Shown one piece after another: positions 25,324-34,082 of a DNA stretch of 64,000 nucleotides. The notes under the pieces are model-generated. The model was not told the DNA's origin. It ran no database searches and saw only the letters and a list, made by a program, of their open reading frames with translations. The DNA lies in the NCBI RefSeq assembly GCF_948472415.1, contig NZ_OX419519.1, positions 6,725,001 to 6,789,000 of the forward strand, read 5' to 3'. The stretch is from Kitasatospora fiedleri. GTDB lineage: Bacteria > Actinomycetota > Actinomycetes > Streptomycetales > Streptomycetaceae. Made by a program: the position numbers and the translations under genes. Position 1 is the first letter of the stretch, and every line of letters starts with the position of its first letter.

Positions 25324-25389
25324 GGTTGTTCAAATTCGAACCGGATCGTGCTCGCCCGACGCTACACCGTGGTTCCAATTTGAACAACC
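25324..25389. promoter_or_regulatory. Twin palindromic operators upstream of ribA
   Basis: Two 19-bp arms (25324-25342 and 25371-25389) are inverted copies with one mismatch, separated by 28 bases. Each arm is itself a palindrome of the GTTC-N6-GAAC type with an AAATT centre, standing out as AT-rich in GC-rich DNA. The form suits a MarR-type repressor, though no such gene is adjacent. They lie between divergent ribA and the VOC gene, closer to ribA. Confidence 0.6.
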
Positions 25390-25620
25390 GGCTTTCCCGG
25401 CCGCATTCCCCCGTCCCGCCCGTCCCGTCGTCCGTCCCGCCGCCCGTCCCGTCGTCCGTGCGGACGCGCCGCCCGCACGGACGCACCGCCCTCCCGTTCG
25501 GCCCACCAGCCCCCGGCTACCCGCCGGTATCCCGGCAAGGTGGAGGGGTGAGGCGGAGGGGCGGAGCGCGGGCCCGTCCGCGGCAGAGCGGTGCAGAGCG
25601 ATCCTGGAGATGAACCGACC

Positions 25621-26391
25621 GTGAAGATCACCCAACCGAGCCCCGGCGCGCCCTGCTGGGTGGAGCTCGCCACCAAGGACCCGGCCGCCGCCAGGGCCTT
25701 CTACCACGAGCTGTTCGGCTGGCGCGCCGAGGCGGTGCCGGAGGAGGGGGCGGCGGGCTACTCCCGGCTCTACCTGGGCGAGCAGCTCGTCGCCGGGCTC
25801 AGCGGCCTGATGCAGCCGGACCAGCCCACCGCGTGGACCATCGGCTTCCACACCACCGACACCGACATCACCGCCGACGAGATCGCCGACGCCGGCGGCC
25901 GGCTGATCGCCGGGCCGATGGACGCCCTCGACTGGGGCCGGTTCGCGGTCGCCGCCGACCCCACCGGCGCGGTCTTCTCCACCTGGCAGCCCGCCGCGAT
26001 GCGCGGGGTCGACGTGCGCGACGAGCCCGGCTCGCTCGGCTGGGTCGAGCTCGCCACCCGCGACCCGCGGGCCGCCGCCGAGTTCTACGGCCGGGTGTTC
26101 GGCTGGAGCGTCAACACCGGTGAGATGTACACCGAGTTCGGCCTGGGCGGCCGGGACTTCGGCGGCATGATGGACATGTCCGACCAATTCCCGGCCGAGG
26201 TCCCGCCCTACTGGATGCCGTACTTCGCGGTCGCCGACGCCGACCTCGGGGCCGAGCGCGCCGCCCTGCTCGGCGCCACCGTCACCCTCCCGCCCACCGA
26301 CGTCCCCGACGGGCCGCGGCTGGCCGTCCTGCGCGACCCGCAGGGCGCGCTGTTCGGCATCCACGTGGTGGAGCCGGGCGACCGCGAGTAG
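25621..26391 (+). CDS. Two-domain VOC (glyoxalase-fold) protein
   Basis: The 256-residue product has two vicinal-oxygen-chelate domains: PCWVELATKDPAAARAFYHE to about residue 125 and GWVELATRDPRAAAEFYGRV to the end, each followed by the GxFGW-like segments LFGWRAEAV and VFGWSVNTG. Streptomycete relatives are annotated as glyoxalase/bleomycin-resistance-like or hydroxylases of unknown substrate. Metal ligands are not obvious in this copy. The GTG at 25621 has a GGAGA site 10 bases upstream; an earlier GTG at 25591 is less well placed. Confidence 0.8.
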   Translation: MKITQPSPGAPCWVELATKDPAAARAFYHELFGWRAEAVPEEGAAGYSRLYLGEQLVAGLSGLMQPDQPTAWTIGFHTTDTDITADEIADAGGRLIAGPMDALDWGRFAVAADPTGAVFSTWQPAAMRGVDVRDEPGSLGWVELATRDPRAAAEFYGRVFGWSVNTGEMYTEFGLGGRDFGGMMDMSDQFPAEVPPYWMPYFAVADADLGAERAALLGATVTLPPTDVPDGPRLAVLRDPQGALFGIHVVEPGDRE

Positions 26392-26407
26392 CGCGGGCGG
26401 GCGCGGC

Positions 26408-27967
26408 TCAGACCCGGGCCGGGGGCGCGCCGGTGGGCGCCGAGGACGGCGGCGGGCCCGGGCGGCGCCGTTCGCGCAGCAGCGGCCCGGCGGCGGTCGC
26501 GGCCGCCGCCAGCACCACCGCCAGCGCCGTCAGCGGCACCCAGTCGCCCAGCCGGACGTACCAGGTGCGGGCCGCCGGGTCGGCCAGCGCCAGCTGGACC
26601 GTCGCCGCGCCGGTCTCGTCGGTGTCCAGCCGCACCAGCCGCCGGCCCTGCGCGTCGTACGCCACGGACTCGCCGGTCAGCGCCGCCTGCACCACCGGCC
26701 GGCCGGTCTCCGCCGCCCGCAGCGCGCCCAGCGAGGCGTGCTGGGCCGGGGCCCAGGTGGACTGGAAGGTCGACGTCGCCGACTGGTAGACGATCAGCGC
26801 GGCACCCTGCCGGGCGCTGGTGCGCGACAGGTCGGGGAACGCCGACTCGAAGCAGATCAGCGCGCCCACCGGCAGCGGACGCCCGTCCCGGTCGGCCACC
26901 GGCAGCAGGTGCACCGAGCTGCCCGGCGCCCGGTTCTCGCCCGCCGCCGCGCTCACCCCGGCGATCCAGCCCAGCAGCGGGCGCAGCGGGATGTACTCGC
27001 CGAACGGCACCAGCCGGATCTTCCGGTAGCGCGCCACCAGGCCCGAACCGTCCACCAGCACCGCGTCCTTGGAGATCCGGCCGTCGGCCTTCCGGGCGTC
27101 CTCGCCGACCAGCAGCTGCGCGCCGGTGGTCCGCGAGAGCGCCGCCAGCCGCTGCACCGTCGCGGCGTCCCGGTCCAGGTCGTCGGTGGTCGAGCTCTCG
27201 CCCCACACCACCAGGTCCACCGGGCGGCCGACCAGGCTGCGGGTGATCTTGACGTTCGCCTCCAGCCGGGCCTGCTCGTCCGCGGTCGAGCCGACCTGGA
27301 CGAGCGCCACCGAGGCCGAACCGGAGGTCGCCGGGGCGGCCTGCTCGGCGAACGCCAGCGGACCCGCCAGGACGACGGCCAGCGCGGCCGCCCCCGCCGC
27401 CGCGCGCAGCCGCAGCTCGTGCGCGCACAGCAGCACCAGCAGCGCCGTGTTGACCGCGACCAGCGCCCAACTCACCAGCCACACCCCGCCGATCGAGGCC
27501 AGGCCGAGCACCGCCGGGTGCTCCCACTGGGTGGCGCCGAGCAGCGCCCACGGCCCGCCCAGCGCGCCCCAGGAGCGGACGAACTCCGCACTCACCCACA
27601 CCGCGGGCAGCACCGCGAGCGCCGCCGCCGCCCGGCGCGGCGCCGGCTCGCCGTGCAGCAGCCACCACACGGCCAGGCCCAGCGGCGCCTGCAACGCGCC
27701 GAACAGCACCGCCAGGACGGGCAGCGCCGGGCCGATCGACGGGATCAGCCAGTACATCCCGGTCAGGATGAACCCGGCGCCGAACCACCAGCCGCGCACC
27801 GCCGCCTCGCGCGGCCCGTCCGCCGCCCGCATCAGCAGCAGGCCCGGCACCAGCGCCGCCCAGGCCAGCCAGGCCAGGCCGACGCCGGGAAAGGTCAGGA
27901 CGGGCAGTGCGCCCGAGGCCAGCGCGCCGTAGCGGGCCGGTTGGGTGAGTGCGGTTCGCAGGCTCAT
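26408..27967 (-). CDS. lnt: Apolipoprotein N-acyltransferase Lnt
   Basis: Lnt adds the third acyl chain to the N-terminal cysteine of lipoproteins. The 519-residue protein has about six membrane helices up to residue 220 and again one near the C-terminus, enclosing a nitrilase-type domain. The catalytic triad is visible: Glu in VVWGESSTT, Lys in RYRKIRLVPFGEY and Cys in GALICFESAFPDL. The C-terminal PPSSAPTGAPP tail is low-complexity. The ATG at 27965-27967 has no strong Shine-Dalgarno. It stands alone between the VOC gene (convergent) and cobN. Confidence 0.9.
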   Translation of the reverse strand: MSLRTALTQPARYGALASGALPVLTFPGVGLAWLAWAALVPGLLLMRAADGPREAAVRGWWFGAGFILTGMYWLIPSIGPALPVLAVLFGALQAPLGLAVWWLLHGEPAPRRAAAALAVLPAVWVSAEFVRSWGALGGPWALLGATQWEHPAVLGLASIGGVWLVSWALVAVNTALLVLLCAHELRLRAAAGAAALAVVLAGPLAFAEQAAPATSGSASVALVQVGSTADEQARLEANVKITRSLVGRPVDLVVWGESSTTDDLDRDAATVQRLAALSRTTGAQLLVGEDARKADGRISKDAVLVDGSGLVARYRKIRLVPFGEYIPLRPLLGWIAGVSAAAGENRAPGSSVHLLPVADRDGRPLPVGALICFESAFPDLSRTSARQGAALIVYQSATSTFQSTWAPAQHASLGALRAAETGRPVVQAALTGESVAYDAQGRRLVRLDTDETGAATVQLALADPAARTWYVRLGDWVPLTALAVVLAAAATAAGPLLRERRRPGPPPSSAPTGAPPARV

Positions 27968-28059
27968 GCGGAGATTGTCCGCCCGGGAGGGCGGGAAGAC
28001 ACCCCTATTCGATCATCGGCATGTCAGGGACGCCCCCCTCATGCCCCGATCCCGCGGGC

Positions 28060-31000
28060 TCACTCGCCCTCCAGATCACCTTCCGTCTCCAGCAGCACCT
28101 GCCGCAGCTCGTCCAGCAGCGCCGCGTCCGGCTCCGCCCACAGGCCGCGCCCGGCGGCTTCCAGCAGGCGCTCGGCGATGCCGTGCAGGGCCCACGGGTT
28201 GGCCTCGGCGAAGAACGCGCGGTTGACCGGGTCGAGCACGTACTCCTCGGTCAGCTTCTCGTACATCCAGTCGGCGACCACCCCGGTGGTCGCGTCGTAG
28301 CCGAACAGGTAGTCGACGGTCGCGGCCATCTCGAACGCGCCCTTGTAGCCGTGCCGCCGCATCGCCTCCAGCCAGCGCGGGTTGACCACCCGGGCCCGGA
28401 AGACCCGGGCCGCCTCCTCGGTCAGGGTGCGGGTGCGCACCGTCTCGGGGCGGGTCGAGTCGCCGATGTACGCGGCCGGGCTGCTGCCGGTCAGCGCCCG
28501 GACGGTGGCCACCATGCCGCCGTGGTACTGGAAGTAGTCGTCCGAGTCGGCGATGTCGTGCTCGCGGGTGTCGGTGTTCTTGGCCGCCACCGTGATCCGC
28601 CGGTACGCGGTCTCCATCTCCTCGCGCGCGGGCCGCCCGTCCAGGCCGCGCCCGTACGCGTAGCCGCCCCACACCGTGTACACCTCGGCCAGGTCGGCGT
28701 CGGTGCGCCAGTCCCGGCTGTCGATCAGCTGGAGCAGGCCCGCGCCGTAGGTGCCCGGGCGGGAGCCGAACACCCGGACGGTGGCCCGGCGTTCGTCGCC
28801 GTGCTCGGCCAGGTCGGCCTGCACGTGGGCCCGGACGAAGTTCTGCTCGTCCGGCTCCTCCTGGCGGGCGGCGAGGCGCACCGCGTCGTCCAGCAGCGCC
28901 ACCACGTGCGGGAAGGCGTCCCGGAAGAAGCCCGAGATGCGCAGCGTCACGTCGATCCGCGGGCGGCCCAACTCGGCCGGCGGGACCGGCTCCAGGCCGG
29001 TCACCCGGCGTGAGGCGTCGTCCCACACCGGGCGCACGCCCAGCAGGGCCAGCGCCTCGGCGATGTCGTCGCCCGCGGTGCGCATCGCCGAGGTGCCCCA
29101 GAGCGAGAGGCCCACCGACGGCGGGAACTGCCCGTCGTTGTCGGCCCGGTAGCGCTCGACCAGCGAGGCGGCCAGCGCCTGGCCGGTCTCCCAGGCCAGC
29201 CGGGACGGGACGGCCTTCGGGTCCACCGAGTAGAAGTTGCGGCCGGTGGGCAGCACGTTGACCAGCCCGCGCAGCGGCGAACCGGACGGGCCGGCCGGGA
29301 CGAAACCGCCCTGGAGGGCGTGCAGCACCGCGTCCAACTCGTCGGTGGTGGCGGCCAGTCGGGGCACCAGCTGGGCCGCCGCGAAGTCCAGCACGTCGGC
29401 GACGGCGGACGGCAGCCCGGCGGCGACCTTCTCCACCGCGGCCGGGTTCCAGTCCTCCGCCTCCATCGCCTCCACCAGCGCGCGGGCCTTCGCCTCCGCC
29501 GCGTCCGTCGCGCCCAGCGACAGCGCCGCCTCGTCCAGGCCCAGCGCCTCGCGCAGGCCCGGCAGCGCGCGCACGCCGCCCCAGATCTGCCGGGCCCGCA
29601 GGATCGACAGCACGATGTTCACCCGGTCGGTGCCCGCCGGGGCCTGGCCCAGCACGTGCAGGCCGTCGCGGATCTGCGCGTCCTTCACCTCGCACAGCCA
29701 GCCGTCGACGTGCAGCAGGAAGTCGTCGAAGCCGTCGTCCTCCGGGCGCTCGTCCAGGCCCAGGTCGTGGTCGAGCTTGGCGGCCTGGATCAGCGTCCAG
29801 ATCTGCGCCCGGATCGCGGGCAGCTTCGCCGGGTCCATCGCGGCGATGTTCGAGTGCTCGTCCAGGAGCTGTTCCAGGCGGGCGATGTCGCCGTAGGAGT
29901 CGGCGCGCGCCATCGGCGGCACCAGGTGGTCGACCAGGGTGGCGTGCGCCCGGCGCTTGGCCTGGGTGCCCTCGCCCGGGTCGTTCACCAGGAACGGGTA
30001 GACCAGCGGCAGGTCGCCGAGCGCGGCGTCCGGGCCGCACTCCGCCGACAGCGCCGCCGTCTTGCCCGGCAGCCACTCCAGGTTGCCGTGCTTGCCCAGG
30101 TGCACCACCGCGTGCGCGCCGAAGCCGCCGTCCGCGCGGTCCGCCGCGATCCACCGGTAGGCCGCCAGGTAGTGGTGGCTGGGCGGCAGGTCCGGGTCGT
30201 GGTAGATCGCCACCGGGTTCTCGCCGAAACCGCGCGGCGGCTGGATCAGCACCAGCAGGTTGCCCGAGCGGATCGCGGCCAGCACGAGGTCGCCGTCCGG
30301 GTTGTGCGAACGGTCCACGTACAGCTCGCCCGGCGCCGGGCCCCAGTGCTCCTCCACCCGCGCGCGCAGCCCCTGCGGAAGGGTGGCGTACCAGCGCCGG
30401 TAGTCGGCGGCCGGGATGCGCACCGGGTTGCGCGAGAGCTGGTCCTCGGTCAGCCACGCCTGGTCGTAGCCGCCCGCCTCGATCAGCGCGTGGATCAGCG
30501 CGTCGCCCTCGTGGCCGCCCCCGGTGCCGGTGTCCAGGCCGGGCAGGCCGTCGCCGAGGTCCATGCCCTCCGCGCGCAGCCGCTCCAGCAGCCGGATCGC
30601 CGACGCCGGGGTGTCCAGGCCCACCGCGTTGCCCACCCGGGCGTGCTTGGTCGGGTACGCGGACAGCACCAGGGCGAGCCGGCGCTCGGCCGCCGGAGTG
30701 TGCCGCAGCAGGGCGTGCCGCACCGCGATGCCCGCGACCCGCGCCGCCCGCTCCGGGTCCGCCGCGTAGACCGTCAGGCCGTCCTCGTCGACCTCCTTGA
30801 ACGAGAACGGGACGGTGATCAGCCGGCCGTCGAACTCCGGCACCGCGACCTGCGTCGCCGTGTCCAGCGGCGACAGGCCGTCGTCGCTGGACTCCCACTG
30901 GGCCCGCGACCAGGTCAGGCAGAGGGCTTGGAGAATCGGACGGTCGAGGGCGGCCAACGCCCCCGCGTCCCAGGCTTCCTCGTCCCCGCCCGCCTGCGCG

Positions 31001-31668
31001 TCCGCCGGGCGGGTGCCGCCCGCCGCCAGCACGGTCGTCACGATCACGTCGGCCGCGCCCAGCTCCGCCAGCAGCTCCGGCTCCGCCCCGCGCAGCGACG
31101 CGCAGAAGTACGCCCGGGCCCGGGCGCCCCGGTCCTCGACCGCCCGGCAGAGCGTCTCGACGAACGCCGTGTTGCCGCTCATGTGGTGCGCCCGGTAGTA
31201 GAGCACCGCGACGACCGGGCCCTCGGTGGTGCGCGCCTCCCGCTCCAGCGGACCCCAGGCCGGGGCCGAGGCCGGGGGCGCGAAGCCGTGGCCGGTCAGC
31301 AGCACCGTGTCGGACAGGAACGCGCCCAGCTCCGCCAGGTTCGCCGGACCGCCGTGCGCCAGGTACGCGTGCGCCTCCGCCGCGATGCCCGCCGGGACGG
31401 TCGACAGCTCCATCAGCTGCGCGTCCGGCGCCTGTTCACCGGTCAGCACCACCACCGGGCGCGGCCCCGCCAGCAACGCGTCCAACCCCTCCTGCCAGGC
31501 CCGGCGCCCGCCCAGCAGGCGCACCACCACCAGCTCCACGCCCTCCAGCAGCGCGGGCAGCTCCTCGGGCGACAGCCGCGCCGGGTTGCCCCAGCGGAAC
31601 GGCACCGGGCCGCTCGACGCCCGGGCGCTCAGCAGGTCGGTGTCGGACGTGGACAGCAGCAGGATCAT
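28060..31668 (-). CDS. cobN: Cobaltochelatase subunit CobN
   Basis: CobN is the large subunit of the aerobic cobaltochelatase that inserts cobalt into hydrogenobyrinate a,c-diamide with CobS/CobT-type partners. The 1202-residue product has normal length and the family segments AVLYYRAHHMSGNTAFVETL, VQPPRGFG-type LIQPPRGFGENPVAIYHD, DADLPPSHHYLA-like PDLPPSHHYLAAYRW, and HLGKHGNLEWLPGK. It is intact, unlike several neighbours. The ATG overlaps the stop of a 48-codon frame that lies between it and a cobalamin riboswitch, so expression should fall when B12 is abundant. Confidence 0.95.
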   Translation of the reverse strand: MILLLSTSDTDLLSARASSGPVPFRWGNPARLSPEELPALLEGVELVVVRLLGGRRAWQEGLDALLAGPRPVVVLTGEQAPDAQLMELSTVPAGIAAEAHAYLAHGGPANLAELGAFLSDTVLLTGHGFAPPASAPAWGPLEREARTTEGPVVAVLYYRAHHMSGNTAFVETLCRAVEDRGARARAYFCASLRGAEPELLAELGAADVIVTTVLAAGGTRPADAQAGGDEEAWDAGALAALDRPILQALCLTWSRAQWESSDDGLSPLDTATQVAVPEFDGRLITVPFSFKEVDEDGLTVYAADPERAARVAGIAVRHALLRHTPAAERRLALVLSAYPTKHARVGNAVGLDTPASAIRLLERLRAEGMDLGDGLPGLDTGTGGGHEGDALIHALIEAGGYDQAWLTEDQLSRNPVRIPAADYRRWYATLPQGLRARVEEHWGPAPGELYVDRSHNPDGDLVLAAIRSGNLLVLIQPPRGFGENPVAIYHDPDLPPSHHYLAAYRWIAADRADGGFGAHAVVHLGKHGNLEWLPGKTAALSAECGPDAALGDLPLVYPFLVNDPGEGTQAKRRAHATLVDHLVPPMARADSYGDIARLEQLLDEHSNIAAMDPAKLPAIRAQIWTLIQAAKLDHDLGLDERPEDDGFDDFLLHVDGWLCEVKDAQIRDGLHVLGQAPAGTDRVNIVLSILRARQIWGGVRALPGLREALGLDEAALSLGATDAAEAKARALVEAMEAEDWNPAAVEKVAAGLPSAVADVLDFAAAQLVPRLAATTDELDAVLHALQGGFVPAGPSGSPLRGLVNVLPTGRNFYSVDPKAVPSRLAWETGQALAASLVERYRADNDGQFPPSVGLSLWGTSAMRTAGDDIAEALALLGVRPVWDDASRRVTGLEPVPPAELGRPRIDVTLRISGFFRDAFPHVVALLDDAVRLAARQEEPDEQNFVRAHVQADLAEHGDERRATVRVFGSRPGTYGAGLLQLIDSRDWRTDADLAEVYTVWGGYAYGRGLDGRPAREEMETAYRRITVAAKNTDTREHDIADSDDYFQYHGGMVATVRALTGSSPAAYIGDSTRPETVRTRTLTEEAARVFRARVVNPRWLEAMRRHGYKGAFEMAATVDYLFGYDATTGVVADWMYEKLTEEYVLDPVNRAFFAEANPWALHGIAERLLEAAGRGLWAEPDAALLDELRQVLLETEGDLEGE

Positions 31669-31811
31669 GCGGAGGCCCTCCCGGGCGTCTCGGACAGCTC
31701 GGACAGCTCGGACAGCACGGGGCGGACGACGTGGGACAGCCCGGCACGGGCGGCGTGGGACGGCCCGGCGACGGCGGGCACCCGCCGGGGCGCGGGCATG
31801 CGGCAGCGCAT
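31665..31811 (-). CDS. Small open frame between the B12 riboswitch and cobN
   Basis: A 48-codon frame starts at the ATG at 31809-31811 with GAGGAAGG 7 bases upstream and ends with a TGA that overlaps the cobN ATG. It reads MRCRMPAPRRVPAVAGPSHA and ends in a repeated SELSELSE unit coded by three GGACAGCTC-like repeats. No family is recognised. Position and coupling suggest that the riboswitch controls its translation and, through it, that of cobN. Confidence 0.55.
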   Translation of the reverse strand: MRCRMPAPRRVPAVAGPSHAARAGLSHVVRPVLSELSELSETPGRASA

Positions 31812-31849
31812 GGAACAGCCTTCCTCGGGGTCCTCGCCCCGGGCGGTGG

Positions 31850-31985
31850 AGGACGGCCGGAGTTCCTGGCTCCCGCGGCTCACTGAGCCGCGGTCACAGT
31901 GGCGGGACCGCCCCGGATTCGCACCGGACTTCCTCCGCTGTGCCGTCGCTGGCAGCGGACGCCCCGAGAGGCGCCCGGCAGCATC
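31850..31985 (-). promoter_or_regulatory. Cobalamin (B12) riboswitch upstream of cobN
   Basis: Read on the minus strand the sequence contains GGAAGTCCGGTGCGAATCC, then GCGGTCCCGCCACTGTGA, a GC-rich stem with a CAGTGA loop, and GAGCCAGGAACTC, the most conserved parts of AdoCbl-type riboswitches in the right order. The edges are estimates. A CGGGG-CGAGGA-CCCCG hairpin lies just before the next ribosome-binding site, which suits translational control. Confidence 0.9.
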
Positions 31986-32187
31986 GTACGGGGTGATCGG
32001 CCCCCGGGGGAGTGTGACCTGTGACGCTGACCGAAACCCGACCGTTCGCGCCCCCGCCCCGGGGCCGCCCCGCCCTGAGCTGCGCAATCGCCCGCCCGGC
32101 CGGACCGCGGGCGCGACGCCCGAGCGGACCGCGGGTGTGACGCACGAGGCGGTGGCGCGCCCGCACCCGATGGGTATGCTCGCCGCC

Positions 32188-33459
32188 ATGCCACCCACAC
32201 CCGACGCCGCCCAGGCACCCTCCGTCGGGCCCGACCGAGGCCGCGCCGACGCCTGCCCCGGCGCGCTCCGCCTGCACCCCGCCGAGGACGGCAACCTCGC
32301 CCGACTCCGCCTGCCCGGCGGGTTCCTGACGCACCGTCAGCTGCTCGCGGTCGCCGACGCCACCGACGCCCTCGGCGACGGCGAGGTCGAGATCACCTCG
32401 CGCGGCAACGTCCAGCTGCGCGGCCTCGCCGACGGCTGCGCCGCCGACCTCGCCGAACGGCTGCGCGCCGTCGGCCTGTTGCCCTCCGACACCCACGAGC
32501 GCGTCCGCAACGTGGTCGCCTCGCCGCTCGCCGGGCTCGACGGGCGGGGCGTCGGCGGAGACGAGATCGCGCACTGGGTGCGGGAGTTGGACCGGGCGCT
32601 GTGCGCCGCGCCGTGGGCCGCCGGGCTGTCCGGCAAGTTCCTGTTCGCCCTCGACGACGGCCGCGGCGACGTCGCCGCGCTGAACGCCGATGTGACCTTG
32701 ATCGCAGTCGGCGCCGGCCGCGCCCTGCTCCGCCTCGGCCGGGCCCGCCGCGCCACCGCCGTCGACGCCCCCGTCCCGGCCGCGCTCGACGCCGCCCGCC
32801 GCTTCCTCGACCTCGCGGCCGGCCGGGCCTGGCACCCGCGCGAACTCCAGGCCGAGCTGCCCGAGGGCGACGTCCCGCTGCCCCCGTTCGCCGGGGAGCC
32901 GCCCGCGCTCGGCGCGGTGGAGCCGGTGGGCGCGGCGGGCGCGGCGGTCGGCGGCCTCTCGGTCGGCCTGCGGTTCGGGCGGGCGAGCAGCGCGCAGTGG
33001 CGGCTGCTCGCGGCGGCGCTGGGCGAGGGGGCCCGGGACGGCGAGGACGGCGGGGGCCCGCGGGCCGCCCGGCTCACCCCCTGGCGCGGCGTCGTGCTGC
33101 CCGGCGCCGACGGCTCCTGGCTGCCGCGGCTGGCCGACGCCGGATTCCGCACCGCCCCCGGCGGCCCCTGGGAGGGCGTCACCGCCTGCACCGGCCTGCC
33201 CGGCTGCGGGAAGTCCCTGGCCGACGTCCGCGCCCAGGCCGCCCGGGCCGTCGCCGACGTCCCCGCCGAAGGGCTGCCCGTCCACTGGTCCGGCTGCGCC
33301 CGCCGCTGCGGACACCCCGCCGGGCGCTGGGTCGACGTGCTGGCCACCGCGGCCGGACACCGCGTCACCGTCGACGGCACCGTGCGCGACACCGAAGAGA
33401 ACGAAACGGCCGAGGCAGTCGCCGAAGCCCGGAACACCCCATGGCGGAGGCCCAAATGA
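32188..33459 (+). CDS. cobG: Precorrin-3B synthase CobG
   Basis: CobG is the oxygen-dependent enzyme that converts precorrin-3A to precorrin-3B before ring contraction. The 423-residue protein has two nitrite/sulfite-reductase ferredoxin-like half domains (DGEVEITSRGNVQLRGL near 70; GGLSVGLRFGRASSAQWRLL near 255). Four cysteines for the Fe4S4-sirohaem-type site are present in TACTGLPGCGKSLADVRAQA and PVHWSGCARRCGHPAGRW. Three in-frame ATGs exist (32170, 32176, 32188); the last is chosen because a TATGCT box ends 7 bases before it, allowing a leaderless message. Confidence 0.9.
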   Translation: MPPTPDAAQAPSVGPDRGRADACPGALRLHPAEDGNLARLRLPGGFLTHRQLLAVADATDALGDGEVEITSRGNVQLRGLADGCAADLAERLRAVGLLPSDTHERVRNVVASPLAGLDGRGVGGDEIAHWVRELDRALCAAPWAAGLSGKFLFALDDGRGDVAALNADVTLIAVGAGRALLRLGRARRATAVDAPVPAALDAARRFLDLAAGRAWHPRELQAELPEGDVPLPPFAGEPPALGAVEPVGAAGAAVGGLSVGLRFGRASSAQWRLLAAALGEGARDGEDGGGPRAARLTPWRGVVLPGADGSWLPRLADAGFRTAPGGPWEGVTACTGLPGCGKSLADVRAQAARAVADVPAEGLPVHWSGCARRCGHPAGRWVDVLATAAGHRVTVDGTVRDTEENETAEAVAEARNTPWRRPK

Positions 33460-34082
33460 TCGACTACGAGAAGGACGGCGCGGCCATCTACCGCCAGTCC
33501 TTCGCCACCATCCGGGCCGAGGCGGACCTCGCCCGCCTGCCCGCCGACGTCGCCCGGGTCGCGGTCCGGATGATCCACGCCTGCGGCATGACCGACCTGG
33601 TCGACGACCTGCTCTGGTCGCCGAACGCCGTCGCCGACGCCCGCCGCGCCCTGCTCGACGGCGCGCCGATCCTGTGCGACGTCAACATGGTCGCCAGCGG
33701 CGTGACCCGCAAGCGGCTGCCCGCCGACAACGAGGTGCTCTGCACCCTCACCGACCCCGCCGTCCCGGAACTCGCCCGTGCCATGGGCACCACCCGCAGC
33801 GCCGCCGCGATGGAACTGTGGCTGCCCCGGCTGGAGGGCGCGGTCGTCGCCGTCGGCAACGCCCCCACCTCGCTGTTCCGCCTGCTGGAGCTGGTCGAGG
33901 CGGGCGCGCCCCGGCCCGCCGCCGTGATCGGCGTCCCGGTCGGCTTCATCGGCGCCGCCGAGTCCAAGCAGGCCCTCGCCGACCACCCCTCCGCCCTGGA
34001 ACACCTGGTGGTCCGGGGCCGCCGCGGCGGCAGCGCGATCGCCGCCGCCGCCATCAACGCGATTGCGAGCGAAGAAGAATGA
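33456..34082 (+). CDS. cobH: Precorrin-8X methylmutase CobH
   Basis: CobH moves the C11 methyl group to C12 to form hydrogenobyrinate. The 208-residue product contains GAAIYRQSFATIRAEADLA, VRMIHACGMTDLVDDL with the catalytic His, CDVNMVASGVTRKRLPADN, and VIGVPVGFIGAAESKQAL. The ATG at 33456 has GCGGAGG 5 bases upstream and overlaps the cobG stop as ATGA; an ATG at 33441 is less likely. The stop overlaps the cobIJ start, so the three genes are coupled. Confidence 0.95.
   Translation: MIDYEKDGAAIYRQSFATIRAEADLARLPADVARVAVRMIHACGMTDLVDDLLWSPNAVADARRALLDGAPILCDVNMVASGVTRKRLPADNEVLCTLTDPAVPELARAMGTTRSAAAMELWLPRLEGAVVAVGNAPTSLFRLLELVEAGAPRPAAVIGVPVGFIGAAESKQALADHPSALEHLVVRGRRGGSAIAAAAINAIASEEE

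Noticed and set aside
28076..30898. Very long open frames antisense to, or in other frames of, cobN and other genes
   Set aside because: They are the usual by-product of extreme GC content: Arg/Gly/Pro/Ala-rich translations, no motifs and no ribosome-binding sites, while the overlapping frame encodes a recognisable family.
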